A DNA stretch of 64,000 nucleotides, taken from positions 1 to 64,000 of the forward strand of contig DATJOK010000126.1 of NCBI GenBank assembly GCA_035507155.1. Direction: 5' to 3'. A program made the translations under genes and the position numbers. How positions within the stretch are numbered: position 1 is the first letter of the stretch; each line of letters begins with the position of its first letter. The DNA is from DASZHJ01 sp035507155 (GTDB taxonomy: Bacteria > Pseudomonadota > Alphaproteobacteria > ATCC43930 > CGMCC-115725). Shown here piece by piece: positions 44,979-52,916 of this stretch. The notes under the pieces were generated by a model. The model did no database searches and was not told the DNA's origin. It saw only the letters and a program-made list of their open reading frames with translations.

Positions 44979-45029
44979 GTCGTAATAGCTGAAACAAAGA
45001 GTGTCCCGACAAGCAAGACGGGAGGGGGA

Positions 45030-47390
45030 ATGGCCGGACGACGGATCTGGCTCGCCGGGGGAGTAGGCCTCGCGCTCGCCTGCTCTGCCGCAAGGGCGCA
45101 GACTGCGCCCCCGGCCGATGAGGCCACAACCACGCTCCCTACCGTCGAGGTGATCGGCACCACGCCGCTGCCGGGCACCGGCATCGATCGCGACAAGGTG
45201 CCCGCCAACGTCCAGAGCGTCACCCACTCCGACCTGACCCGCGAGGGCACGCCGAGCCTGACGAATGCGCTCAAGGATCAGACCGGCAGCGTCAACACCA
45301 ACGACAACCTGGTCGACCAGTTCCAGCCGGATATCCTCTATCGCGGCTTCGAGGCCTCCCCGGTGCTGGGCACGCCGCAGGGGATCGCGGTCTACCAGAA
45401 CGGCGTCCGCGTCAATGAGGCCTTCGGCGACGCCGTCAACTGGGACCTGATCCCCGATTTCGCCATCGATCGCCTCGACATCGTCAGCTCCAATCCCGTC
45501 TATGGCCTGAACGCCCTCGGCGGTGCCGCCGTGGTGACCATGAAGAACGGCTTCACCTACCAGGGCTTCGAGAGCGAGCTCGCCGGCGGCTCCTTCAATC
45601 AGTTCAGCTCCACCTTCCAGTACGGCAAGCAGGTCGAGGGCATCGGCGCCTATATCGGCGGTCGCTACTACGATTCCGACGGCTGGCGCCAGTTCTCGCC
45701 GGACAACGTGAAGCAGATCTATGCCGATGTCGGCGGCCGCAACGACCGCTTCTCGCTCGACATCAATTTCACCGGCGCCAACAACCGCCTCTTCGGGCAG
45801 GGCACCACGCCGATCCAGACGCTGGCGGTCGACCGGTCCCTCGACTTCACCACGCCGCAGAACAATTTCGACGAGCTCTATTTCGTGACGCTGAACGGCT
45901 CCTACCAGGCAACCGACGACTTGTCCTTCCAGGCCAATGCCTATCGGCGCGAATTCCACCAGACGGTTTCCAACGGCGACACCAGCGACTTCACCGCCTG
46001 CGACCCGGCGAACGGCTTCCTCTGCCAGTCGGACGCGGCGACGCCGCTGACGCAAGCGAACGGCAGCGGCATCCCCGATGTCACCAACGGCGGTGCCTCC
46101 ATTCTCGGCCAGAACGACAGCGAGACGATCCACGCCGTCGGCATCGGCGGAACCCTGCAGACCACCTACACTGGGGACGTCTTCGGTCACGAGAACAACT
46201 TCGTGTTCGGCGGCAGCCTCGATCACTCCGACGTCGATTTCCAGTCCACCACCGAGATCGGCCTCATCAACGGCGCACTGCAGGTGATCCCCTCCGGGTT
46301 CTTCGTCTCGACCGCCGAGAATACGGGTTTCCTCGCAACGCCGGTGAGCCTCGGCGCCTCGAACACCTACTACGGCGTCTTCCTGACCGACACCTTCACC
46401 GTGACGCCGAAGTTCGCGGTCACCGCCAGCGGCCGCTACAACCTCGCCCAGATCGATCTGGTGGACCGGCTGGGGCCGAACCTGACCGGCCAGAGCCGCT
46501 ACAGCCGCTTCAATCCGGCGATCGGCGGCACCTACAAGTTCTTGCCGAACCTCACCGGCTACTTCGGCTATTCCGAGGGCAACCGGGCGCCGACACCAAG
46601 CGAGATCGAGTGCTCCAACCCGGCACAGCCCTGCGTCCTGCCCTCCTCGCTCTCCTCCGATCCGCCCACGCTGAAGCAGGTGGTCTCGCATACCTACGAA
46701 GGAGGGCTGCGCGGCTCCTTCGGCCTCAAGGACCTGCTGCCGGGCCGCTTCAAGTGGAACGCCGGGCTGTTCCGCACCGATCTCGACGACGACATCTATG
46801 CCGTCGCCACGTCGATCAGCACCGGCTTCTTCCAGAACATCGGGTCGACGCGTCGGCAGGGCATCGAGACCGGTCTCGGCTATGTCGACGAGAGTTGGTC
46901 GGTCTACGGCAGCTACAGTCTCGTCGACGCGACCTTCCAGTCGCCGCTCACGCTGCCCTCGCCGAGCAACCCCCTCGCCGACGCCAGTGGCAACATCAGC
47001 GTCGTGCCCGGCGACCATCTGCCGGGCATTCCCATGCACCAGCTCAAGGTGGGTGCCGACTATCACGTTACCGACCACTGGACCGTCGGCGCGGTCTTCA
47101 CCTATTTCAGCGACCAGTATTACCGCGGCGACGAATCAAACCAGAATCCGAAGCTGCCCGGCTACGAGGTGGTCAATCTCCACAGCTCCTACACCGTCAC
47201 CAAGAATCTCGAGATCTTCGCGAACCTCCAGAACGCCTTCGACACCCACTACGCGACGGTCGGGGCCTTTGGCGATCCGACCGGCGTGGGCGCCCCTGGC
47301 GTGCCGACCAATGGCACCGGCGTCGACAACCGCTTCGTCGGGCCGGCGCCGCCCATCTCCGTCTTCGGCGGCATTCGCATCCGGTTCTAG
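45030..47390 (+). CDS. TonB-dependent outer-membrane receptor
   Basis: 786 residues. A signal peptide (about 1-23, ends ARAQ) is followed by a TonB-box-like acidic stretch (LPTVEVIGTTPLPG), a plug domain (about 55-165, with YRGFEASPVLGTPQGIAVYQ and LNALGGAAVV) and a beta-barrel ending in the outer-membrane signature IRIRF. Two disulfide-capable cysteine pairs (FTACDPANGFLCQ; IECSNPAQPCVL) sit in predicted surface loops. The ligand is unknown. GGGAGGGGG just before the ATG marks the start. It is divergent from a HisKA_3/LuxR two-component system. Confidence 0.92.
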   Translation: MAGRRIWLAGGVGLALACSAARAQTAPPADEATTTLPTVEVIGTTPLPGTGIDRDKVPANVQSVTHSDLTREGTPSLTNALKDQTGSVNTNDNLVDQFQPDILYRGFEASPVLGTPQGIAVYQNGVRVNEAFGDAVNWDLIPDFAIDRLDIVSSNPVYGLNALGGAAVVTMKNGFTYQGFESELAGGSFNQFSSTFQYGKQVEGIGAYIGGRYYDSDGWRQFSPDNVKQIYADVGGRNDRFSLDINFTGANNRLFGQGTTPIQTLAVDRSLDFTTPQNNFDELYFVTLNGSYQATDDLSFQANAYRREFHQTVSNGDTSDFTACDPANGFLCQSDAATPLTQANGSGIPDVTNGGASILGQNDSETIHAVGIGGTLQTTYTGDVFGHENNFVFGGSLDHSDVDFQSTTEIGLINGALQVIPSGFFVSTAENTGFLATPVSLGASNTYYGVFLTDTFTVTPKFAVTASGRYNLAQIDLVDRLGPNLTGQSRYSRFNPAIGGTYKFLPNLTGYFGYSEGNRAPTPSEIECSNPAQPCVLPSSLSSDPPTLKQVVSHTYEGGLRGSFGLKDLLPGRFKWNAGLFRTDLDDDIYAVATSISTGFFQNIGSTRRQGIETGLGYVDESWSVYGSYSLVDATFQSPLTLPSPSNPLADASGNISVVPGDHLPGIPMHQLKVGADYHVTDHWTVGAVFTYFSDQYYRGDESNQNPKLPGYEVVNLHSSYTVTKNLEIFANLQNAFDTHYATVGAFGDPTGVGAPGVPTNGTGVDNRFVGPAPPISVFGGIRIRF

Positions 47391-47431
47391 GCGGCGTGAC
47401 CCCCGGAGGCGGCTCTGGCCCCGGAATCGCT

Positions 47432-47462
47432 GCGCCGCGCCCGGACGGCCCGGGCGCGGCGC
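47432..47462. terminator. Strong GC hairpin after TonB receptor gene, no U tract
   Basis: GCGCCGCGCCCGG (47432-47444) pairs with CCGGGCGCGGCGC (47450-47462) over 13 base pairs with a 5-base loop. It lies between two convergent genes. Neither strand has a following T run, so it may act as a pause/stability element or a Rho-assisted bidirectional terminator rather than a classical one. Confidence 0.45.
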
Positions 47463-47509
47463 TGGTAGGCTCCTGGGGTAGAGGGGCTGGAGGAAAGCCG
47501 GCGGCTTCC

Positions 47510-47704
47510 TCAATGGGCCTGGCAGCAGGCGCTGTGCTCGGCGCCGGCCTGCTGGCGGTGCGCGAGATCGCAGGCCATCCGGCGGATCTGCAGCCGAAAC
47601 TCCTCGGCGCTGAGCCCGGCGCTGCGCATCACCGGCACCATGATCTCGTCGCCGAGCAGGTCATCGATGCTGGGCTCCACCACCTCGATCTTCCACTTGT
47701 GCAT
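47510..47704 (-). CDS. 64-residue small protein, unknown
   Basis: MHKWKIEVVEPSIDDLLGDE begins a soluble acidic protein that continues IMVPVMRSAGLSAEEFRLQI and ends with a His/Cys-rich tail (EHSACCQAH). A strong GGAGGAGGG lies 6-14 bases before the ATG and codon use is consistent with its neighbours, so it is likely real. The tail could bind a metal, but two cysteines and two histidines at the very end are not a recognised site. It is convergent with the TonB receptor gene. No family recognised. Confidence 0.6.
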   Translation of the reverse strand: MHKWKIEVVEPSIDDLLGDEIMVPVMRSAGLSAEEFRLQIRRMACDLAHRQQAGAEHSACCQAH

Positions 47705-47901
47705 CGGGTCCCTCCTCCGTTTTCGACCCTCCTACGATCCCGGCGAAGAATGACTAAATCGTGGCGAGGCAGCGGTCATTTGACGGCTTTTGAGCTATCT
47801 CGGCCGGCTCTTTTGCGAAGTGTGACCGAGCGTTGCATGCTGCGTCGCAACGCATCTCGCCACCGCGATCCGCGACCGCCCGCGGCGGCACGCGAGAACG
47901 T

Positions 47902-48195
47902 TCAGCGCAGCGCCTTAACCAAGCGCCGGTAGTCGGCCTCGGGGAAAGCGCGCAGGGTGACGGTGGAGACCGCCCCGGTTCGGCCGATGATCAGCGCGAA
48001 GTTTGCCGCCGCCTCGTCGTCCGGCATGTCATAGATGGCGATCACGTCGTAGGAGCCCATGGTGAGATAGAACTCGCGCATGCGGCCGCCCAGCTTGCGC
48101 GCCAGCGCCTTCGCCTTGTCGAGGCGCTTGGGCGCATCCTTAACCGACTTGATGCCCTCGGGCGTGTATTTGCAGAGCGCGATATAGGTGGCCAT
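47902..48195 (-). CDS. GYD domain-containing protein
   Basis: A 97-residue protein of the GYD family: ATYIALCKYTPEGIKSVKDA, GGRMREFYLTMGSYDVIAIY (the G-S-Y-D form of the family's name motif) and VSTVTLRAFPEADYRRLV. The fold is ferredoxin-like; function is unknown. The 197 bases between it and the upstream end of the 64-residue gene hold no other supported gene. Confidence 0.85.
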   Translation of the reverse strand: MATYIALCKYTPEGIKSVKDAPKRLDKAKALARKLGGRMREFYLTMGSYDVIAIYDMPDDEAAANFALIIGRTGAVSTVTLRAFPEADYRRLVKALR

Positions 48196-48267
48196 GGCAA
48201 CCTCCTGCCGCTTGCAGAGGCAGAGAGTGCCAGAAACCTCGCTCGGATTGAAGAGAGCCGGCTCGGC

Positions 48268-48756
48268 CTATGGCCGGTCCGAGCGGCGGTGATAGATGGT
48301 GATCGCCAGCAGCATGTCGACGCCCTGGCCGTCCCGGGCCAGCGGCAGCATCAGCCGCTCGATCTCGCGGACGTCATCGCTGATCGGGAAGACCGGCTGG
48401 CCTCTCCGGTAGGAGGGTACCGCGCGATCGGCCAGCGCGATGAATTCGGGATAGCTGGCGAAGCTCTCGAAATTGGGATGCAGCTCATGCATCCATTGGC
48501 CGGTCGCGTCGCGGCCGGAGACCCGGCGATGCTCGGTACCGGTGACCCGGTAGCGGAATCGCAGGGGATTGCGATGGATGTCAAGCAGCCAGACCCAGGG
48601 GAGCAGCGCTGGAATATGGAGCGGGTCGAAATGCTGACGACCGGGCAGCCGGCCGCCGCCCGGCGCGATCGACAGCCAGTACTCGTGGAACTGACGGAGA
48701 CGCCGGTCACAGTCCGGCGGCAGGACTTCCGTCATTCTGGTATCCAAGTCTTGCAT
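48268..48756 (-). CDS. PAS_5 domain protein
   Basis: 162 residues matching the alphaproteobacterial PAS_5 type: the N-terminal FHEYWLSIAPGGGRLPGRQH, then FDPLHIPALLPWVWLLDIHR, FRYRVTGTEHRRVSGRDATG and a C-terminal LMLPLARDGQGVDMLLAITIY. Such proteins are stand-alone PAS sensors without an attached output domain; ligand and role are unknown. It is preceded by a 177-base gap shared with the divergent tube protein. Confidence 0.85.
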   Translation of the reverse strand: MQDLDTRMTEVLPPDCDRRLRQFHEYWLSIAPGGGRLPGRQHFDPLHIPALLPWVWLLDIHRNPLRFRYRVTGTEHRRVSGRDATGQWMHELHPNFESFASYPEFIALADRAVPSYRRGQPVFPISDDVREIERLMLPLARDGQGVDMLLAITIYHRRSDRP

Positions 48757-48933
48757 CCACCCAGATCCAAGCCGTGCAGGCCCAGGGTCCGAGGATGCGC
48801 CGGAGGTGTTAAGCCGAGGTGAAAATTGGCGAGCACTCTCTAGCCATAATGGTGCTGGCCGCCTCTACTCTCTCGGGTCAAACCCCGCCGGAACGGCATA
48901 AAACCGCAACGCTTTTCCGCAAAGGAGCCGCCG

Positions 48934-49437
48934 ATGGCCGAATTCACGGTGAACCCGACCCGCCATGACCCCTACAAGAATTTCAAGTTCCGCTTGAAAT
49001 GGGATGGCCAGTACATCGCCGGCATCAGCAAGGTGAGCCCGCTGGTCCGACGCACCGAGGTGATCATGCACCGCGAGGGCGGCGATCCCTCCACCAGCCG
49101 GAAATCGCCGGGCCGCACCGAGTTCGATGCCATCACCCTGGAGCGCGGCATCACCTACGATCCGGCTTTCGAGAATTGGGCCAACAAGGTCTGGCAATTC
49201 AGCGGCAGCCCCGAGGTGGCGCTCGCCGACTTCCGCAAGAACATCACCCTCGAGATCTACAACGAGGCGGGCCAGCTCATCTTCGCCTACCAGATCTTCC
49301 GCTGCTGGGTTTCCGAGTTCCAGGCGCTCCCCGAACTCGACGCCAACGCCACCGCGGTCGCGATCCAATACATCAAGCTCGAGAACGAGGGCTGGATGCG
49401 CGACACCTCCGTGGTCGAGCAGCCGGAGCCGAGCTAA
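48934..49437 (+). CDS. Phage tail tube-like protein (T4 gp19 / eCIS tube family), orphan
   Basis: 167 residues. FTVNPTRHDPYKNFKFRLKW, ISKVSPLVRRTEVIMHREGG, DPSTSRKSPGRTEFDAITLE, ENWANKVWQFSG and the ending IKLENEGWMRD are strongly conserved features of the gp19-like inner-tube proteins of contractile tails and extracellular contractile injection systems. No sheath, baseplate, spike or ATPase gene lies nearby. AAAGGAG lies 7 bases before the ATG and a CATAAT -10-like hexamer is at 48845-48850. Its stop overlaps the convergent GST by 3 bases. Confidence 0.88.
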   Translation: MAEFTVNPTRHDPYKNFKFRLKWDGQYIAGISKVSPLVRRTEVIMHREGGDPSTSRKSPGRTEFDAITLERGITYDPAFENWANKVWQFSGSPEVALADFRKNITLEIYNEAGQLIFAYQIFRCWVSEFQALPELDANATAVAIQYIKLENEGWMRDTSVVEQPEPS

Positions 49438-50141
49438 CCCGCCCGCGTCGGGATCTGGAGACCGCGCTGCACCGCAGGCCGGGCAAGCCCGCGCTCGAGC
49501 CAGTCCGGCACCCGCCTCAGCGCGTCGAAGGCGACGAGCTCGCGGGCGCCATAGAAGCCCACGAGGTTGCGCACCCAGCCGAGATGAGCGACGTCGGCGA
49601 CGGTGTACTCGTCGCCCATGATCCAGCTCCGGCCCTCGAGCCGCGTCTCCAACACGCCGAGCAGCCGCTTCGATTCCGCCACATACCGCTCCAGCGGCCG
49701 CTTGTCGGCGATCTCGCGGCCGGCGAATTTGTGGAAGTAGCCTACCTGTCCGAACATCGGCCCGACATTCGCCATCTGGAAGAAGACCCACTGGATGGTC
49801 TCCCAGCGCGCCGCCGCGCCCGTCGGCAGCAGCTTGCCGGTCTTCTCGCCGAGATAGAGCAGGATGGCGCCGGATTCGAAGAGGCCGAACGGCACGCCCT
49901 CCGGCCCATCGGGATCGATGATGGCCGGGATCTTGCCGTTGGGATTGAGCGACAGGAATTCCGGCGTCGAGCTCTCGTTCCTGCCGATTTCGATGGCGTG
50001 CGGCTCATAGGGAAGACCAATCTCCTCCAGCATGACCGAGACCTTGACGCCGTTCGGCGTCGGCAGCGAGTAGAGCTGCAGCCGGTCGGGATGCTGCGCC
50101 GGCCAGCGCCGGGTGATCGGGAACAGGGAGAGATCAGCCAT
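49434..50141 (-). CDS. Glutathione S-transferase, YghU/Ure2-like
   Basis: 235 residues. The thioredoxin-like N-terminal domain (LQLYSLPTPNGVKVSVMLEE, NPNGKIPAIIDPDG, FESGAILLYLGEKTG) has the T-P-N-G motif typical of the disulfide-bond oxidoreductase-like GSTs (YfcG/YghU). The helical C-terminal domain carries FGQVGYFHKFA and WIMGDEYTVADVAHLGWV. Members act on organic peroxides or disulfides using glutathione. The ATG 50141 (MADLSLFPITRR) is chosen over an upstream ATG at 50183, which would overlap the LysR stop region. Confidence 0.9.
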   Translation of the reverse strand: MADLSLFPITRRWPAQHPDRLQLYSLPTPNGVKVSVMLEEIGLPYEPHAIEIGRNESSTPEFLSLNPNGKIPAIIDPDGPEGVPFGLFESGAILLYLGEKTGKLLPTGAAARWETIQWVFFQMANVGPMFGQVGYFHKFAGREIADKRPLERYVAESKRLLGVLETRLEGRSWIMGDEYTVADVAHLGWVRNLVGFYGARELVAFDALRRVPDWLERGLARPAVQRGLQIPTRAG

Positions 50142-50184
50142 TCGAGACTCCGAACCGGAATGCGGGCTCGCCGAGGGCATCATC

Positions 50185-51057
50185 TCATGCCCGGGCGTCG
50201 CGCAGGAACGCGTTGAATTGAAGCGCCGCGCTCCCGGCAGAAAGGCCGGCGGGAACGATCGAATAGAGCGGCTTCGCGAGCGGGGTCTCGCGCACCCGGA
50301 GCGCCCGCAGGCTCCCCGCCCTCACCTCGTCGCGGACCGCGCTCGCCAGGGTGACGGAGATGCCGAGGCCGGCGCGCACCGCCTGCTTCACCGCCTCGGT
50401 GCTGCCGAGCTCGAGCCCGATGCGCAAGGTGCCGGCCGCGACGCCGAAGGCCTGCTGCAGGAGCCGCGCGGTGCCGGTGCCGGGTTCGCCGCCGATCATC
50501 GGCTCGCGCAGCAGCAGCGCCTTCTCGACCGATTTCCGGCCGGCCCAGGGATGCTCGGGCGACACGATCACCACCAGCTTCTCGCGGCGCCAGATCGCCG
50601 CCTCGAAGCCCTGCCGGTCGTCCCACCATTCCATGAGGCCGATATCGATCTCGCCATCCTCCAGGCGACGGGCAGTCTCGAGATTGGTGCCGATCCGGAT
50701 CTCGAGCGGTCCCAGTGACGGCTGCGCCGCGCGAAAGGCGCGCAGCAGCGGCTGCAGCAGATAGACGCCGATGTTGCTGCTGGCGCCGATGGCGAGGCTG
50801 CCGCGATCGAGAACGGCCGCAGCCCGCTCGGCAAGCCGCAGCAGCGTGCGCGCCAAAGGCAGGAAGCGCGAGCCAGCCGGGGTCGTGACGGCGCGGGCGC
50901 GGCTGCGCTCGATCAGCAGATGACCGACCGCTGCCTCGAGCTTCTGGACATGCTGCGAGACCGTGGGCTGCGCGATATCAAGGCGCCCGGCGGCGTCGCG
51001 AAAGCTGCCGGCGTCGATCACCGCGACGAAGCTCCGGACCTGGTCGAGATCGATCAT
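50185..51057 (-). CDS. LysR-family regulator overlapping ptxD (PtxE-like position)
   Basis: 290 residues. Winged helix-turn-helix at about 1-60 (LDQVRSFVAVIDAGSFRDAA, IAQPTVSQHVQKLE), then the co-inducer domain (GSLAIGASSNIGVYLLQPLL, IGLMEWWDDRQGFEAAI, GLGISVTLASAV). Its ATG lies inside the stop of the upstream dehydrogenase (ATGA), so the two are co-transcribed and coupled. In Pseudomonas stutzeri WM88 a LysR gene, ptxE, follows ptxD in the same way. The regulated signal here, perhaps phosphite or phosphate status, is inference. Confidence 0.88.
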   Translation of the reverse strand: MIDLDQVRSFVAVIDAGSFRDAAGRLDIAQPTVSQHVQKLEAAVGHLLIERSRARAVTTPAGSRFLPLARTLLRLAERAAAVLDRGSLAIGASSNIGVYLLQPLLRAFRAAQPSLGPLEIRIGTNLETARRLEDGEIDIGLMEWWDDRQGFEAAIWRREKLVVIVSPEHPWAGRKSVEKALLLREPMIGGEPGTGTARLLQQAFGVAAGTLRIGLELGSTEAVKQAVRAGLGISVTLASAVRDEVRAGSLRALRVRETPLAKPLYSIVPAGLSAGSAALQFNAFLRDARA

Positions 51058-52076
51058 GGCGCGGCGCCGCCCCGCGGCCGCCGCGGCCGGTTCACCGCGC
51101 CGGAGGGCAGCTCGCCGCGCAGCGCCTCCAGAATGCTGGTGGCTGCCGCGAGCGCGATCTCGCGGCGCACGCCGTCGACGGCGGAACCCAGATGCGGCGT
51201 CAGCACTGTCCTGCCGCTCGCCAGCAGCCGCGCCGAGACCTCTCGCGGCCGCTCCGGCAGCGCCCAGTCCTCCATGGCGAAGACGTCGGCGGCGTAGCCG
51301 CCGAGATGGCCGCTCTCGAGCGCATCGGCGACCGCCGCCTCGTCCACCAGCGACCCGCGCGCGGTGTTGACGAGAAAGGCGCTTGGCTGCATGCGCGCGA
51401 GGAACTCCGCATTCACGAGATGGCGGGTGGCGGGCAGCAGCGGCAGGCAGAGCACGACGAAATCGCTCTGCGCCAGCAACGCGTCGCGCGAAAGGCGGCG
51501 CAGCCTGAGCGCGTCCTCCTCGTCTGGCGCGAGCGGCTGCGTGTCGGTATAAAGCAGCGTCGCGCGAAAGCCGGCGAGGCGCCGCGCGAGCGCCTTCCCC
51601 ACCGCCCCCGCGCCCACCAGCCCGACTGTGCCGCCGTCGAGCCCTTCCCCGTAGAGGATCGGACGCCAGCCTCGGAACGCGCCATCGCGCAGCAGCCGGT
51701 CGCCCGGCAGGATGTTGCGGGCGAGCGCGATCATCAGCCCGATGGTGAGCTCCGCGGTAGGCGCCGTCAGCAGATCCGGCACGATGGTGAGCCAGACGCC
51801 TCGCCGCGTGCACGCCTCGACATCGAAATTGTCATAGCCCTTGAGCGCGCAGGCGACGATGCGGAGATCGGGGCAGGTGGCGAGAAGATCATCGTCGATG
51901 CGTTCCGGCATGAAGGCCATCAGCGCCTGCGCCTTGCGGCAGCGCCGCCCGAGCTCTTCCGATGTCAGCGCCTCGGTGCTGTCGTTGGGCAGCACGTCGC
52001 AGGTCTCGCCGAGCCGGTCGAGGACCTCCGGATGGACGCGGCAGGAAACGACGACGGTCGGCCGCTTATATTTCAT
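51054..52076 (-). CDS. ptxD: Phosphite (phosphonate) dehydrogenase, PtxD-type
   Basis: A 340-residue D-2-hydroxyacid dehydrogenase. NAD+-dependent oxidation of phosphite to phosphate is predicted. Aligned by eye to remembered WM88 PtxD, the active-site residues K76, R237, E266, H292, W134, Y139, S295 and R301 all reappear at a constant +3: K79, R240, E269, H295, W137, Y142, S298 and R304. K79 lies in ACALKGYDNFDVEAC, which ordinary hydroxyacid dehydrogenases lack. The GxGxxG is G155-G160, and D178 (E175 in PtxD) favours NAD over NADP. ATG 52076 gives PtxD-like length; a GTG at 52091 is possible. No ptxABC transporter is adjacent. Confidence 0.85.
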   Translation of the reverse strand: MKYKRPTVVVSCRVHPEVLDRLGETCDVLPNDSTEALTSEELGRRCRKAQALMAFMPERIDDDLLATCPDLRIVACALKGYDNFDVEACTRRGVWLTIVPDLLTAPTAELTIGLMIALARNILPGDRLLRDGAFRGWRPILYGEGLDGGTVGLVGAGAVGKALARRLAGFRATLLYTDTQPLAPDEEDALRLRRLSRDALLAQSDFVVLCLPLLPATRHLVNAEFLARMQPSAFLVNTARGSLVDEAAVADALESGHLGGYAADVFAMEDWALPERPREVSARLLASGRTVLTPHLGSAVDGVRREIALAAATSILEALRGELPSGAVNRPRRPRGGAAP

Positions 52077-52094
52077 TTCGCGATCTAACACGTT

Positions 52095-52123
52095 TTGACA
52101 TTACATTTCTCAATGTATAAACT
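52095..52123. promoter_or_regulatory. Divergent ptxD / MBL-fold promoter region with dyad
   Basis: A consensus TTGACA (52095-52100) is followed after 15-17 bases by TATAAA/TAAACT (52116-52123), reading toward the MBL-fold gene. TACATT-N4-AATGTA (52102-52117), an exact dyad, occupies the spacer and touches the -10. The patch is strikingly AT-rich for this genome. A regulator bound here would block or control the + promoter; the overlapping LysR is a candidate. Confidence 0.55.
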
Positions 52124-52152
52124 GGCCGTCCATCCGTCAAACGGAGACTGCG

Positions 52153-52887
52153 ATGGAGTTGCGGTTCCTGGGCTCGGGCGATGCGTTCGGCAGCGGCGGG
52201 CGCTTCAACACCTGCTTTCACGTCCGCGACGGGCGCGGCGCGTTCCTGATCGACTGCGGCGCCTCCTCGATGATCGCGATCCGCAAATTCGCCGTCGATC
52301 CCAATGCTGTCCGCGCCATCCTGATCACCCATCTGCACGGCGATCACTTCGGTGGCCTGCCCTTCTTCATCCTGGATGCCCAGCTCGTGAGCCGTCGCAG
52401 CGCGCCGCTCGTCATCGCCGGGCCGCCGGGCCTGCGCGAGCGGCTCGACACCGCGATGGAGAATTTCTTTCCCGGCTCGACCAAGGTAGAGCGCCGCTTC
52501 GCCGTCGAGATCCGCGAGCTGGCACCAGGCACCAGCCACGACGTCGAGGGGATCGAGGTCACGCCTTACCTCATGCGGCATCCCTGCGGCGCGCCGCCCT
52601 TCGCTCTGCGGATCTCCGTCGACGGCAGGACGCTCTGCTATTCCGGCGACACGGAGTGGGTCGATGACCTCCGCGAGGCGGCGACCGGCGCCGATCTCTT
52701 CATCGCCGAGACCTATTTCTTCGAGAAGGCGATCAAGTTCCACCTCGACTTCGCGACCCTCGCCCGCCATCTGCCGGAGATCGGCGCCAAGCGCGTGGTG
52801 CTTACCCACATGAGCCCCGACATGCTGGCCCGCGCCGGCGAGAGCGGCTGCGAGGCCGCCGCCGACGGCATGGTGATCACGCTCTGA
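52153..52887 (+). CDS. MBL-fold metallohydrolase (RNase Z/PhnP-like)
   Basis: 244 residues. The two-metal site is complete: H60, H62, D64 and H65 in ITHLHGDHFGG, H143 in MRHPCGAPPF, D166 in YSGDTEW and H219 in LTHMSPDML. MELRFLGSGDAFGSGGRFNT begins the fold. The subgroup resembles cyclic-phosphodiesterase/RNase Z-like enzymes and PhnP, which opens a cyclic phosphate in phosphonate breakdown. Divergence from ptxD across a short shared promoter region hints at phosphorus metabolism, but the substrate is not shown by the sequence. Confidence 0.85.
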   Translation: MELRFLGSGDAFGSGGRFNTCFHVRDGRGAFLIDCGASSMIAIRKFAVDPNAVRAILITHLHGDHFGGLPFFILDAQLVSRRSAPLVIAGPPGLRERLDTAMENFFPGSTKVERRFAVEIRELAPGTSHDVEGIEVTPYLMRHPCGAPPFALRISVDGRTLCYSGDTEWVDDLREAATGADLFIAETYFFEKAIKFHLDFATLARHLPEIGAKRVVLTHMSPDMLARAGESGCEAAADGMVITL

Positions 52888-52916
52888 GGAGCGGCGGTCA
52901 AAGGCGCAAGCCTCTC

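Noticed and set aside
51054..52076. Annotation as glyoxylate/hydroxypyruvate or D-lactate dehydrogenase
   Set aside because: The general family fits, but the lysine in ALKGYDNFDV and W137/Y142 follow PtxD, not ordinary D-2-hydroxyacid dehydrogenases.
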